Counted from the first letter of the stretch, positions 35,636-46,263 are shown. The stretch: 64,000 nucleotides of DNA from DATAMF01 sp964472565 (GCA_964472565.1 CAYYNB010000006.1:1-64000), one strand, 5' to 3'. The notes: generated from the sequence alone by a model not told the origin. A program made the numbers and translations.

Positions 35636-35741
35636 AAGCACGATCCTTCCGCGCGCAGGATGATTGATTAGTGCTTTGTCAGTCGAACTAAAAGTCAGGC
35701 GGATGGTCAGATGTCTAGGATTTGGTCCCTGCGGCTGATTC

Positions 35742-35769
35742 ATACCCCTTCTCTTTGGGAAGGGGGTAT
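35742..35769 (+). terminator. Rho-independent terminator of the Dpp-type operon
   Basis: ATACCCCTTCTC (35742-35753) pairs with GGGAAGGGGGTAT (35757-35769) across a TTT loop. It is followed by TTATTTAT. Confidence 0.75.
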
Positions 35770-36103
35770 TTATTTATATGGGCAGCCTGTATGACGCTGC
35801 CTGCCTTTAATCGTCTCCTTCATAATCAGCAGATTGCACCTGAAATTCAGGCGTTTATTTAGGCATTTTGCCTATACCATACCCTCTGTAATTGTCTATA
35901 GTATAAATGCTACGGATTGTAGTACCGTCTAGGAAACTCCCATTTCATTTGTTGATAGTCTCGCCTTCGGTGTGGACTGCCCATCAAAAAACTTTTTTTC
36001 TCTATAAGTAGTCGTCTATATTGTCGTTGGTCAGGATATTCATCTGCCATGCGAATGCTTCTGCATAGGCTGAGCCTGAGGGCGACCAGGGAGGTAGAAT
36101 TAT
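35770..36103. other. Intergenic region upstream of gltB
   Basis: About 330 bases lie between the Dpp operon terminator and gltB. It must hold the gltBD promoter, but no convincing -35/-10 pair at standard spacing was found; a TATAAAT-containing AT-rich patch lies near 35899-35908. No gene or RNA was recognised. Confidence 0.4.
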
Positions 36104-39100
36104 ATGTCTCAAAGATTCCCTGATAAGCAAGGGCTTTACGACAGTGCTTTCGAACATGATGCGTGTGGGATCGGGTTTGTTGCCCATATCAAGGGTCGCC
36201 CATCACATGATATTGTGGTACAGGGACTGGAAGTTCTCGAACGAATGACTCATCGCGGTGCAGAAAGCGCGGATAACCGGACAGGTGACGGGGCCGGGGT
36301 GCTGCTCCAGATTCCCCATGAATTTTACCGGTCTCAGGTCGCGGGCCTCCCCGATGCGGGCGCATATGGTATGGGGCTGGTTTTCCTGCCGCGCGATCTG
36401 GACGAAGCACAGTTTTGTATCGATATGTTTAACGAGGTCGTGGCCTGTGAAGGGCTGGCTGTGATTAGCTGGCGTGATGTCCCGGTGAACAGCGCCGTTT
36501 TGGGTGAGATCGCCCGTGCAGCCGAACCCGTTATCAAACAGATTTTCGTCGCGGGCAATCTCACGAGGGACGAGCTGGATCGTAAGCTGTACGTCATCCG
36601 TAAGCAGGTTGAAAATCGTATCCGGCAGTCAAAACGGGCACCATCCTTTTACGTGACACACCTGTCCAGCCGGACGGTGATCTACAAAGGGATGTTGATG
36701 CCTGCCCAGATCAGGCAGTATTATCCTGAACTCCTGGATGATCGGGTACAAAGCGCGATCACATTGGTGCATTCTCGCTTCAGCACCAACACTTTCCCCA
36801 CCTGGGATCTCGCGCAGCCATTCCGCCTGCTGGCGCATAATGGTGAAATCAACACCATTAAAGGCAACCGCTTCTGGATGCAGGCGAGTGAATCGAGTTT
36901 CCGTTCGCCGCTGTTTGGCAGCGACCTTCCCAAGCTGCTGCCAATTATCGAGCCGGACAAAAGTGATTCGGCGTCTGTCGATAATGTATTGGAACTGCTC
37001 ACCAATACGGGGCGGTCACTGCCCCATGCGTTGATGATGCTGATCCCCGAATCGTTTAATCACCTGAATCCAATTCCTGACGATCTGAAATTTTTCTACG
37101 AGTACCACTCGGCATTTATGGAACCCTGGGATGGTCCGGCATCGATGATCTTCTGTGATGGGCGGCTGGTCGGGGGCACTCTTGACCGTAATGGGCTGCG
37201 TCCTTCACGTTATGTCGTGACGAAAGACGATTTGATCGTGATGGGGTCCGAAGTTGGCGTGCAGGATTTTGAACCGGAACGCGTCGCTTACAAAGGGCGT
37301 TTGCGTCCCGGTAAACTGCTGCTGGTGGATACCGAAGCCGGGCGCATCATTCCCGACGCCGAGATTAAAGAGCGTATCAGCCATCAGGTTCCCTATCGTG
37401 AATGGGTAGAGAAAAACCGCATCACCTTCATCAGCGTACCGCTGAATAACCCCGTTCCAGTGGGCATCCCGGCGGAACAGCTTCATGATCTGCACCTCGT
37501 TTTTGGTTATACCAAAGAAGATATTGAGGACATCCTGCTCCCCCTACTCGAACGTCACCAGGAGCCGGTTAGCTCGATGGGCACGGATACACCGCTGGCC
37601 GTTTTTTCAGATAGACCGCAGCGGCTGTTTAACTACTTCAAGCAGATGTTTGCTCAGGTAACGAATCCCCCCATTGATCCCATCCGCGAACAGCTTGTCA
37701 TGACGCTCACCAGCTATATCGGCAAAGAGGGTAATCTGCTGGACGAAACCCCTGAGCACTGCCACACTATCCAGTTTAAACGTCCCATCTTTTCCAATCT
37801 GGATATGTACAAGCTGCGCCACTGGGATAATCCCGATTTCCGGGTCGGCACACTCAAGATGACGTTCCCGGCCAAAGAAGGCGCGGCAGGTTTACAACAG
37901 GCGATGGATCAGCTCTGTCAGCAGGCGGAACAGCTTGTCGATCAAGGCTACGACTTCATCATTTTGTCGGATCGCGGGGTGGACGCGGAACACGCGCCCA
38001 TCCCGTCTTTATTAGCCTGCGCGGGCGTTCACCATCACCTGATTCGTGTCCAGAAACGGACGCTTTGCGCCCTGTTGATCGAAACCGCCGAAGTACGCGA
38101 AGTGATGCATTTTGCGCTGCTCTATGGTTATGGGGCAAGTGCGATCAACCCCTACGGGGCGCTGGCGACCATTCACGCCCTGCACAAACAAGGCCGCCTT
38201 TCGTCAGTTGAAAATTATCTCCATGCCGAAAACATCTTCATTGATGCGATTGACAAAGGTCTGCTCAAGATTCTCTCCAAGCTCGGTATCTCAACCCTGC
38301 GCAGCTATCATGGTTCCCAACCGTTTGAGGCGATTGGCCTGAGTCAGGAAGTGGTGGAGCAGTATTTCACGGGTACCGCATCGCGTATTGGCGGGATCGG
38401 CCTGGAAGAAATCGCGCAGGAAGTCCTGCTGAGTCACCGACAGGCGTATGTCGAGCGGCCCAATCTGCTGCCGTCCGAAGGGGTTTACCAATACCGCAAA
38501 GAAGGCGAGCACCATGCCTGGAATCCCGAAACGATTCACCGTCTTCAATGGGCCGTCCGCACCGGCGATTACGAAAAATTCAAAGAATTTTCCGGCTACG
38601 TTAACACCTTCAACCAGCACCCCCACGTGATTCGGGGTCTGCTCGACTTTAAGCCCCAACAATCGATCCCATTAGAAGAAGTCGAACCAGCCGAAGCCAT
38701 TATGAAGCGGTTGACGACGGGTGCTATGTCGTTTGGTTCGCTCGGTAAAGATGTCCACGAAACCATTGCCACTGCTATGAACGCCATTGGCGGGCGCAGT
38801 AATTCCGGCGAGGGAGGGGAAGCCCCGGAACGTTATACGCCGCGCCCCGATGGAACCTGGACGCGCAGCGCGATCAAACAGATCGCGTCGGCGCGTTTTG
38901 GCGTGACCAGTCATTATCTGGCGAATGCGGATGAGTTACAGATCAAAATGGCTCAGGGTGCCAAGCCGGGTGAAGGCGGACAGTTGCCTGGTCACAAAGT
39001 GGATGCCATCATCGCCAAAACGCGCTTTTCCACGCCCGGCGTCACCCTCATCTCGCCGCCGCCGCACCACGATATTTATTCGATTGAAGACCTCGCGCAG

Positions 39101-40633
39101 TTGATCTTTGATCTGAAGAACGCCAACCCGCGCGCCCGGATTAGCGTCAAGCTCGTGTCTGAGGCGGGTGTAGGGACAATTGCTGCTGGAGTCGCCAAAG
39201 CACACGCCGACAACATTGTGATCAGCGGCTACGATGGTGGGACCGGAGCCAGCCCGTTAAGTTCGATCAAACATGCTGGTTTGCCATTTGAGCTTGGCAT
39301 TGCCGAGACACATCAAACCCTTGTAATGAACAATCTGCGCGGGCGTGTCCGGCTGATGACCGACGGCCAGCTCAAAACCGGGCGGGATGTCGTGCTGGCT
39401 GCGATTCTTGGCGCAGAAGAATTCGGGTTCGGCACAGCGGCGCTTATCTCGCTCGGCTGTGTGATGATGCGCAAATGTCATCTCAACACGTGTCCGGTTG
39501 GCGTCGCCACGCAGGACCCCGAACTCCGCGCACGCTACGCCGGGAAAGCGCAGCATCTCATCAACTATTTCACTTTCATCACGCAGGAAATCCGCGAAAT
39601 TATGGCCCAGTTGGGTATTCGTAAATTCGATGATTTAATCGGACGTACCGATTTGGTAACAACCCGCACCGTTGATCATTGGAAGGCGAAAACCGTCGAT
39701 CTCAGCCGCGTGCTGTATCGTTCCGCCGAAGCGGATCACACGGCATCCTGTTGTGTTGAAAGCCAGATTCACAAAATTGATACCGTCCTGGATCGCAAGC
39801 TGATCGAGTTAGCACAGCCCGCGCTCGAACATGCCCAACCGGTCCAGATTGACCTGCCGATCACCAACGCAGATCGCACCGTCGGGACAATGCTCAGTTA
39901 TGAGATTTCACGGCGCTGTGGGGAAGCGGGCCTGCCGGATGGCATGATCAACATCACCTTTCGCGGCAGTGCGGGCCAAAGTTTCGGCGCATGGGCGGCC
40001 AAAGGCGTTACCCTGCGGCTGGAAGGCGATGCCAACGACTACTTTGGTAAAGGACTATCTGGCGGCAGGCTGATCGCTGTCCCGCCTGCGGGTAGTACGT
40101 TCGCCGCCGAGGAAAACATCATCGTGGGTAACACGGTCCTCTATGGGGCCACCAGCGGCGAAGCCTTTATCCGAGGTGTAGCCGGTGAGCGTTTCGGCGT
40201 GCGCAACAGCGGCGTGAATGCGGTGGTCGAGGGTACCGGCGATCATGGCGCGGAGTATATGACTGGAGGCCGGATCATTGTTTTAGGCAGTGTTGGGCGC
40301 AACTTTGCGGCAGGCATGAGCGGCGGCATCGCTTATGTTTTGAACATTGATGGCAATTTCGCCTACTTCTGCAACCGTTCGATGGTAGAGCTTGAACCCG
40401 CACTCGAATACGATGATCAGGAATTCATTCGGGGGTATCTTCAAAAACACATCCTCTATACCGGGAGTGCCATTGCGCAGCGCGTGTTAAACCATTGGCA
40501 CGAGTACATGCCGCGCTTCATCAAAGTGATTCCCATCGAATACAAACAGATTCTGCAAGAACAGCAGCTCCAGGAAACTAAGAAACTGCTCGCCTACATC
40601 CAGGAAGAAGAATCGCTGGAGGTTCATTACTAA
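36104..40633 (+). CDS. gltB: Glutamate synthase large subunit
   Basis: The 1509-residue protein has a short N-terminal propeptide, then Cys21 in HDACGIGF, the glutaminase nucleophile after processing. Domains in order are class-II glutamine amidotransferase (about 21-430), central domain, FMN-binding synthase domain (about 800-1190) and GXGXG beta-helix (about 1260-1480). The 3Fe-4S motif CVMMRKCHLNTC is in the synthase domain. It converts glutamine plus 2-oxoglutarate to two glutamates with electrons from GltD. GGGAGGTAG precedes the ATG. Its stop overlaps the gltD start by one base. Confidence 0.98.
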   Translation: MSQRFPDKQGLYDSAFEHDACGIGFVAHIKGRPSHDIVVQGLEVLERMTHRGAESADNRTGDGAGVLLQIPHEFYRSQVAGLPDAGAYGMGLVFLPRDLDEAQFCIDMFNEVVACEGLAVISWRDVPVNSAVLGEIARAAEPVIKQIFVAGNLTRDELDRKLYVIRKQVENRIRQSKRAPSFYVTHLSSRTVIYKGMLMPAQIRQYYPELLDDRVQSAITLVHSRFSTNTFPTWDLAQPFRLLAHNGEINTIKGNRFWMQASESSFRSPLFGSDLPKLLPIIEPDKSDSASVDNVLELLTNTGRSLPHALMMLIPESFNHLNPIPDDLKFFYEYHSAFMEPWDGPASMIFCDGRLVGGTLDRNGLRPSRYVVTKDDLIVMGSEVGVQDFEPERVAYKGRLRPGKLLLVDTEAGRIIPDAEIKERISHQVPYREWVEKNRITFISVPLNNPVPVGIPAEQLHDLHLVFGYTKEDIEDILLPLLERHQEPVSSMGTDTPLAVFSDRPQRLFNYFKQMFAQVTNPPIDPIREQLVMTLTSYIGKEGNLLDETPEHCHTIQFKRPIFSNLDMYKLRHWDNPDFRVGTLKMTFPAKEGAAGLQQAMDQLCQQAEQLVDQGYDFIILSDRGVDAEHAPIPSLLACAGVHHHLIRVQKRTLCALLIETAEVREVMHFALLYGYGASAINPYGALATIHALHKQGRLSSVENYLHAENIFIDAIDKGLLKILSKLGISTLRSYHGSQPFEAIGLSQEVVEQYFTGTASRIGGIGLEEIAQEVLLSHRQAYVERPNLLPSEGVYQYRKEGEHHAWNPETIHRLQWAVRTGDYEKFKEFSGYVNTFNQHPHVIRGLLDFKPQQSIPLEEVEPAEAIMKRLTTGAMSFGSLGKDVHETIATAMNAIGGRSNSGEGGEAPERYTPRPDGTWTRSAIKQIASARFGVTSHYLANADELQIKMAQGAKPGEGGQLPGHKVDAIIAKTRFSTPGVTLISPPPHHDIYSIEDLAQLIFDLKNANPRARISVKLVSEAGVGTIAAGVAKAHADNIVISGYDGGTGASPLSSIKHAGLPFELGIAETHQTLVMNNLRGRVRLMTDGQLKTGRDVVLAAILGAEEFGFGTAALISLGCVMMRKCHLNTCPVGVATQDPELRARYAGKAQHLINYFTFITQEIREIMAQLGIRKFDDLIGRTDLVTTRTVDHWKAKTVDLSRVLYRSAEADHTASCCVESQIHKIDTVLDRKLIELAQPALEHAQPVQIDLPITNADRTVGTMLSYEISRRCGEAGLPDGMINITFRGSAGQSFGAWAAKGVTLRLEGDANDYFGKGLSGGRLIAVPPAGSTFAAEENIIVGNTVLYGATSGEAFIRGVAGERFGVRNSGVNAVVEGTGDHGAEYMTGGRIIVLGSVGRNFAAGMSGGIAYVLNIDGNFAYFCNRSMVELEPALEYDDQEFIRGYLQKHILYTGSAIAQRVLNHWHEYMPRFIKVIPIEYKQILQEQQLQETKKLLAYIQEEESLEVHY

Positions 40634-42063
40634 TGGCCGATCCTAAAGGGTTTCTCAAGTTCGAACGCATTGATAACCGCTACCGCCCGGTAGCCGAACG
40701 CATCCACGACTACAATGAGGTTGAGACACCACTGCCCCAGGATATGCGGCGCTATCAGGCGCGGCGCTGTATGGACTGCGGTGTGCCGTTCTGCCATTGG
40801 GCCTGCCCCGTTGGGAGTTTGATCCCCGAATGGCAGGAAAAAATCCAGGCAGGTGACTGGAAGGCGGCTTATCACATTCTCCAAAAGACCAATAATTTTC
40901 CTGAATTCACCGGGCGGCTGTGTCCGGCTCCGTGCGAATCGGGCTGTGTGCTGGGCATCAATGACGAGGCTGTGACGATCCGTGCGAATGAACTCTCCGT
41001 GATCGAAAATGCCTTCGCGGAAGGTTGGGTGATCCCCACCCCCCCGAAATACCGCACCGGTCGCCGTGTCGCCGTCATCGGAAGTGGACCTGCGGGTTTG
41101 GCTGCTGCTGACAGTCTGAACAAAGCCGGGCATTCGGTGACGCTGTTCGAGGCGGCAGACAAAGTCGGCGGTTATCTGCGCTACGGTGTGCCCGATTTTA
41201 AGCTGGAAAAACATTTCATTGATCGTCGTGTTGAGCTGATGCTGGCCGAAGGGCTTGAAATCCGAACCGGCATTAGAGTCGGTGTCGATCTGCCCATCGA
41301 AAAGTTGCAAGCTGACTATGACGCGATCTGCATCACTATCGGCGCGCGTTACCCGCGTGATCTGAATATCCCTGGCCGCGAACTGGATGGCATTCATTTC
41401 GCGCTGGATTATCTTGAACAATCCAATCGTTTTGTCGCAGGTCAACTTATCTCGCCGGACAACCGGATTACCGCGGAAGATCGGCATGTCGTCGTGCTGG
41501 GCGGTGGCGATACCGGGTCCGACTGTGTAGGTACGGCCAACCGTCAAGGCGCAAAAAGTGTCACCCAGGTTGAGCTTGTTCCTGAATTCCCACGTGATCG
41601 CCCGTCCAGCCATCCCTGGCCGCTTTTTCCCCGGCTCTATCAAGTCAGCAGTTCCCACCGCGAGGGCTGTGAGCGGTTGTTTAGTGTTCTCACCAAAGAG
41701 TTTATCAGCGGCAAAAAAAGCCACCGTGTGAAGAAAATCCGCATGACCCGTTTGGACTGGGGCAAAAGCAACAATGGACACGCCGACTTTACCGAGGTGC
41801 CCGACTCTGAGTTCTACCTCAAAGCCGATCTGGTACTGCTCGCGTTAGGTTTTGTCCATGTTGAAAAATCAGGCCTGGTGGAGCAGTTAGGCCTCGATCT
41901 GACTCCGCGCGGCACCATTGCTGTGGATGCCAATTATATGTCTAGCGTCCAGGGCGTCTTCTCTGCCGGGGACTCGAACCGGGGCGCGTCGCTGGTGGTC
42001 TGGGCCATTTGCGAAGGCCGTGCCGCTGCCCAGTCAATTGATCGCTATCTGCAAGGGAATTAG
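40633..42063 (+). CDS. gltD: Glutamate synthase small subunit, NADPH-dependent type
   Basis: This 476-residue protein has the N-terminal cysteine clusters CMDCGVPFCHWACPVG and CPAPCESGCVLG for iron-sulfur centres. An FAD site (VIGSGPAGLAAADSLNKAG) and an NAD(P)H site (VVLGGGDTGSDCVGTA) follow. It oxidises NAD(P)H and passes electrons to GltB. The gene starts on the last base of gltB (TAATG), so the two are translationally coupled. Length is typical for the bacterial beta subunit. Confidence 0.97.
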   Translation: MADPKGFLKFERIDNRYRPVAERIHDYNEVETPLPQDMRRYQARRCMDCGVPFCHWACPVGSLIPEWQEKIQAGDWKAAYHILQKTNNFPEFTGRLCPAPCESGCVLGINDEAVTIRANELSVIENAFAEGWVIPTPPKYRTGRRVAVIGSGPAGLAAADSLNKAGHSVTLFEAADKVGGYLRYGVPDFKLEKHFIDRRVELMLAEGLEIRTGIRVGVDLPIEKLQADYDAICITIGARYPRDLNIPGRELDGIHFALDYLEQSNRFVAGQLISPDNRITAEDRHVVVLGGGDTGSDCVGTANRQGAKSVTQVELVPEFPRDRPSSHPWPLFPRLYQVSSSHREGCERLFSVLTKEFISGKKSHRVKKIRMTRLDWGKSNNGHADFTEVPDSEFYLKADLVLLALGFVHVEKSGLVEQLGLDLTPRGTIAVDANYMSSVQGVFSAGDSNRGASLVVWAICEGRAAAQSIDRYLQGN

Positions 42064-42080
42064 TTTCGGCTTCAGAAGAG

Positions 42081-42114
42081 GAGATGGGTGCAGGGAAAAT
42101 TCCTCACCCATCTC
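42081..42114. terminator. Hairpin between convergent gltD and ABC ATPase genes
   Basis: GAGATGGGTG (42081-42090) pairs perfectly with CACCCATCTC (42105-42114), with an inner AGG/CCT. There is no T-run, so termination efficiency is uncertain. Confidence 0.6.
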
Positions 42115-42120
42115 GTGTAC

Positions 42121-43209
42121 TTACTGGGGCAGAATATAGACAGTTTCCGGGGTGAAAGTGATGCCCAGCTTTTGTCCTTCTTTATATATGCTGCCGAAGA
42201 GCGGATCAGGATCAACCACAGTCAACCGCTGATCATCGATACTGACGACGTAATCAACCGATGATCCTAAATACATCACCTGTTCGACGATCACCTGTTT
42301 TAAATCAGGGTTTTCCTGTAATTTGAGCGCCTCCGGGCGGATAACGGCGACAACCGTATCCCCGACTTGGGGTGTAAAATCAATGGGTAGTGTGACCGTC
42401 TGCGCAAGCAGGTTTACCACGCCACTATCCCCGGTCATACTTTCGATCTTTGCCTCAAGGAAGTTCGCACGCCCGATAAAGTCTGCGACAAAGCGCGACT
42501 TGGGACGGCGATAGATTTCTTCAGGTGTGCCGATCTGTTCAATCCGGCCACCGTTCATGATCACAACGCGATCCGAAAGCGCCATCGCTTCCACTTGATC
42601 ATGGGTGACATACACGCTGGTGATATTCAATCGGCGTTGCAGCTTGTGAATCTCACTCCGCATCTGGACACGCAGCTTGGCATCCAGATTGGAGAGCGGT
42701 TCATCAAAAAGCATGACGCTGGGTTCAACCACCAGCGAGCGCGCCAGGGCAACCCGCTGCTGCTGTCCCCCCGATAATTCGTGAGGGCGGCGCGAAGCCA
42801 GATTCCCCAGTTCCATCATTTCAAGTGCTTGCATGACACGTTTTTTGATGTCGCGGCGTTTAACATGGTGCGCCCGCAGTCCATAGGCTACATTGTTATA
42901 TACATTCATGTGTGGGAAGAGCGCGTAGCTTTGGAAAACCATCGCCATATCGCGTTTGTTCGGCGGGCGGTAGGAAATATCCCGACCATCCAGCAGAATC
43001 CGCCCCGCCGATGGCAGTTCGAACCCCGAAATCAGCCGCAGCGTCGTTGTTTTGCCACATCCGGACGGGCCGAGCAGTGTCAAAAATTCACCTTCCTGGA
43101 TCGTCAGTGAGACGCTGTCAACTGCGACCACCTCGCCGTGTCCGCCGCGCTGTGGAAATACCTTGCTAATCCCTTCGAGAACCAGACTCCCCCGTTGTGC
43201 TGATAACAT
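42121..43209 (-). CDS. ABC ATPase, FbpC/PotA-like (iron(III)-type importer)
   Basis: The 362-residue ATPase has Walker A GPSGCGKTT, signature LSGGQQQRVALARSL, Walker B VMLFDEPLSNLDAKL and switch VTHDQ. A C-terminal TOBE-type region (about 245-360) follows. It is the last gene of a three-gene importer operon and starts 5 bases after the permease gene. Iron(III), spermidine or other small anions are possible cargoes; the binding-protein type favours iron or a similar ligand. Confidence 0.9.
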   Translation of the reverse strand: MLSAQRGSLVLEGISKVFPQRGGHGEVVAVDSVSLTIQEGEFLTLLGPSGCGKTTTLRLISGFELPSAGRILLDGRDISYRPPNKRDMAMVFQSYALFPHMNVYNNVAYGLRAHHVKRRDIKKRVMQALEMMELGNLASRRPHELSGGQQQRVALARSLVVEPSVMLFDEPLSNLDAKLRVQMRSEIHKLQRRLNITSVYVTHDQVEAMALSDRVVIMNGGRIEQIGTPEEIYRRPKSRFVADFIGRANFLEAKIESMTGDSGVVNLLAQTVTLPIDFTPQVGDTVVAVIRPEALKLQENPDLKQVIVEQVMYLGSSVDYVVSIDDQRLTVVDPDPLFGSIYKEGQKLGITFTPETVYILPQ

Positions 43210-43214
43210 AATGC

Positions 43215-44942
43215 TTACGCGCCTCCCTCAATGGTTCGTTCCGTACCGGATCTCGTTCCAACAACGGCAGCCAGGATCCCAATAGCAGTTAACACGATGA
43301 CAATCAGAATGACACAGTAGGCGAATGCGTTGCCATAACGCCCATTTTCGACTTCATTCAAAATCTGCTGGGTCATAATCTTGGTTTTGGGCGTGGTCAA
43401 AAACACAATAGCCGAGATGGTGGTCATCGAGCGGGCAAACGCATAAACCAGCCCAGAGAAAAAGGCAGGTCGAATAAGCGGCAGGGTCACACGCCGGAAC
43501 GTTCCAAAGCTCCCCGCGCCCAGGCTAACGGATGCTTCTTCGATAACCGGATCGATCTGCGAAAGCGCCGAGACACCTGTCCGCAGTGCGGCTGGGGTGG
43601 AGCGAATGATATAAATGAGAATGATGGCAAGCGCACCGCCGCCAATCGCCTTACTTCCTGTCAATTTAGGCATCCATTCGACGGTGCCCAATAGGGGCAA
43701 ATCGGCTGTATGAGGGCGGTTGAACATGAGCAAATAGCCAATGCCCAGAATGGTGCCGGGCACAGCAATGCCTAACATCGTTCCAAAGTCCAGCAAACCA
43801 CGCCCCAGGAATTTTTTACGCACGACGATAAAAGCGATTAGCATACCCAAAATACCGGCAATCGGAGTCGCCAGTGCAGACAGCCGCGTTGTGTCTTTCA
43901 TGGCTTCGGAACCGTAGCCATAGATCACAAAGTCGAAGTGATCGAGCGTAAACGAGTTGTCAACGTTCAGAACACGCACAAACGATCCGACAAAAATAAC
44001 AGCATAGATCAGAACGATCAGCAAAGCGACAAACATGGCCGCGCTAAACAAAGGCCAGCGCACCAGGGGATGGGTAATCTGCTGCGGCTTGCCGCTCGGT
44101 TTGCCCGTGACTGAAATAACCGACAGGCGATTGACCCAATAACGCTGGACGATAAATACCATCAGCGAGGGGACCAACAAAATGATCGACAGCACCGCCG
44201 CGGATGTAGTGTTATAGAGGCCGACAATAGCCACATAAACACGGGTTGCCAGCACATCATATTTCCCCGACAGCACGAGCGGATTTCCCAGGTCTGCGAC
44301 TGCCTCGACAAAAATCAGCAGAAACGAACTGGCGATTCCCGGCAGCAGCATGGGTAGCGTTACTGTGCGAAAGATGCGAAACTTACTGGCCCCCAGATTG
44401 GTCGCCGCTTCATCTAGAGCCGGATCAAGCGCCTGCATCATACCTTTAAGGTTGAGATAGGCCACCGTAAACAACGACAATGTGAGAACCAGCGATAACC
44501 CATCCAGCCCATAAATATCATAACGATAATCGAAGATGCCCTTAGAGATCATGCCATTACGTCCAAAGAGCAGTAAGACCGAGGTCGCAACGGCAAAAGG
44601 TGGCGAGATGACCGGGACAAGCGCCATAAAATGCATAAAGCGTTTGAACGGCACCGATGTTTTGACCTGAACATAAGCCATCAAAAAACCCAATGCGGTC
44701 CCTAGCGCACCAACGATCAATCCCATCTTGATTGTGTTCCGAATAATCTGGCGATAAACAGGCGAATCGAGATAGCGATCAAATAGCTCCCGACCTTTTT
44801 CGGTCCGGCTTTCTTCTACCATCTTATAAATTGGCGCGATGATGGCTACACCGACAAAGGCGATAATGAGGAGCAGACTAATTACTAATACGGGGTCTCG
44901 CAAGAATCCCATTATTTGTCGAACGAAATTTAACCTTCTCAA
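43215..44942 (-). CDS. ABC permease, FbpB-like, two fused permease halves
   Basis: The protein has about twelve membrane segments and two coupling motifs, LDEAATNLGASKFRIFRTVTLPML and IEEASVSLGAGSFGTFRRVTLPLI. One polypeptide therefore forms both halves of the channel, as in FbpB/SfuB iron(III) permeases. I place the start at TTG 44942 (575 residues) because GTGAGGG lies 7 bases upstream. A TTG at 44972 would overlap the base of the hairpin at 44975-44999, and ATG 44912 is a third option. Confidence 0.88.
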   Translation of the reverse strand: MRRLNFVRQIMGFLRDPVLVISLLLIIAFVGVAIIAPIYKMVEESRTEKGRELFDRYLDSPVYRQIIRNTIKMGLIVGALGTALGFLMAYVQVKTSVPFKRFMHFMALVPVISPPFAVATSVLLLFGRNGMISKGIFDYRYDIYGLDGLSLVLTLSLFTVAYLNLKGMMQALDPALDEAATNLGASKFRIFRTVTLPMLLPGIASSFLLIFVEAVADLGNPLVLSGKYDVLATRVYVAIVGLYNTTSAAVLSIILLVPSLMVFIVQRYWVNRLSVISVTGKPSGKPQQITHPLVRWPLFSAAMFVALLIVLIYAVIFVGSFVRVLNVDNSFTLDHFDFVIYGYGSEAMKDTTRLSALATPIAGILGMLIAFIVVRKKFLGRGLLDFGTMLGIAVPGTILGIGYLLMFNRPHTADLPLLGTVEWMPKLTGSKAIGGGALAIILIYIIRSTPAALRTGVSALSQIDPVIEEASVSLGAGSFGTFRRVTLPLIRPAFFSGLVYAFARSMTTISAIVFLTTPKTKIMTQQILNEVENGRYGNAFAYCVILIVIVLTAIGILAAVVGTRSGTERTIEGGA

Positions 44943-44974
44943 TGTCGTTCCCTCACCAAAGTTATTTTTCAAAG

Positions 44975-44999
44975 GTTGCCCCCTATATCAGGGGGCAAC
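44975..44999 (-). terminator. Hairpin between binding-protein and permease genes
   Basis: GTTGCCCCC (44975-44983) pairs perfectly with GGGGGCAAC (44991-44999) with a 7-base loop. On the minus strand it is followed by CTTTGAAAAAT. It likely limits readthrough into the permease and ATPase genes. Confidence 0.7.
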
Positions 45000-45027
45000 A
45001 CACCAATTTTACATTAAACAGCCGTGC

Positions 45028-46137
45028 TTATTCGGTGGGCTGTGGCGCAATATCGGCATCGAACCGTTCCACAATGTCGTTGCGGTTAGCGCCTGCGGCT
45101 AGGAAGTTGTAGTCAATCAGGTTCACTTCGTCCAGATGCACGGATAGCTCCGAAATAGGCGTTTCCGGGTTGGTCGGCAGTTGCAGCGAGTTGACGGTTG
45201 CCGCAACAGACTGCGCTTCGGGGGTCAACGCCCAGTCGATCCACATCTTCGCTGCTTCTGGCTCTGGAGCACCCTTAATCAGGCCCATGCCGCCGATTTC
45301 AAAGCCTGTGCCCTCTTCAGGGAACGTATTGACTAGCACCTTATCAAAGCCTTCCTGCTGAAGTTTTACACAGTCATGTGAGAAAATAATAGCCACTGCG
45401 ATCTCGCCATTACCGGCCATCTGGCCTGGGGCCGCGCCAGAGCGGGTATATTGCAGGATATTCTGGTGCAGGTCTGCAAAATACTCGAAAGCGGCATCAA
45501 TGGCGGCATCCGTCGGCGCGCCTTCTTCGTTATAGCCTTTACTGGCCTCAGCAGCTTCCAACTCGTCGGCTTTCAGCGTTACAACGGTCCAGAAAGCTGT
45601 GAATGCCGTACCGGATGTCGCAGGATGCGCCATCGCAACATTGCCCTTCAATTCGGGGGCAAGCAAGTCTTCCCATGAGGTGGGCGCTTCGATGCCCAGC
45701 TCTTCCAGAAATTCGACGTTCGAGCAAAAGCCCATCACGCCCAGGTATACGCCGTGCCAGTAACCACCCTCACCGCGTGCAATTTCAGGTTCCAGAATCG
45801 AACCAAGTTCGGGTTCATAGGGTTCCAGTAAACCTTCTTCTGTTGCCGCGATAAAGGCATCCGCCGGACCGCCCCACCACACTGAAAATTCGGGGTCATC
45901 CTGGGTGGCGCGAATGCGGGCTAATGCCTCGCCGGAAGACAAACGAACATAGGAGGTGTCAATGCCCGTCTCGGCTTCAAAAGCCTCGGTCATCGCCACG
46001 CACCAGTCTTCCTGCGGTGTGCATAGCACGGTCAGCGTATCCTCTTGCGCGGTTACTTTCGGTTGCTGGACCATTGACGGTGTTCCAACCATAGCAACCA
46101 CCAGCAGAACCAATACCAAAAGATTCTTGTGCTTCAT
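45028..46137 (-). CDS. Iron(III)-type ABC solute-binding protein
   Basis: This 369-residue exported protein has a signal peptide (NLLVLVLLVVAMVGTP). The family-1/FbpA-like fold shows LTVLCTPQEDWCVAMTEAFEAETGI, then WWGGPADAFIAATEEGLLEPY and a C-terminal WIDWALTPEAQ. Cysteines near the mature N-terminus (LCTPQEDWC) could form a disulfide. It delivers ligand to the fused permease downstream. ATG 46137 follows AGGAGGAAT; the frame to 46185 has no RBS. Fe3+ is the family default, but the ligand residues cannot be confirmed here. Confidence 0.87.
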   Translation of the reverse strand: MKHKNLLVLVLLVVAMVGTPSMVQQPKVTAQEDTLTVLCTPQEDWCVAMTEAFEAETGIDTSYVRLSSGEALARIRATQDDPEFSVWWGGPADAFIAATEEGLLEPYEPELGSILEPEIARGEGGYWHGVYLGVMGFCSNVEFLEELGIEAPTSWEDLLAPELKGNVAMAHPATSGTAFTAFWTVVTLKADELEAAEASKGYNEEGAPTDAAIDAAFEYFADLHQNILQYTRSGAAPGQMAGNGEIAVAIIFSHDCVKLQQEGFDKVLVNTFPEEGTGFEIGGMGLIKGAPEPEAAKMWIDWALTPEAQSVAATVNSLQLPTNPETPISELSVHLDEVNLIDYNFLAAGANRNDIVERFDADIAPQPTE

Positions 46138-46263
46138 TTCAGAATTCCTCCTAATATGTAAACAAGAATACTTCCTGGAGGTCAAACCCCCATCACGAGT
46201 ATGAGTATGGAGTTATAGCATAACATGAAAAGGCGATCTTTGTTCAAGTAACGCGTCCCGGAA

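Noticed and set aside
40630..41781. 383-codon open frame on the minus strand opposite gltD
   Set aside because: It is fully antisense to gltD, whose cysteine clusters and nucleotide sites are unmistakable. Its own translation shows no domain and it has no RBS.
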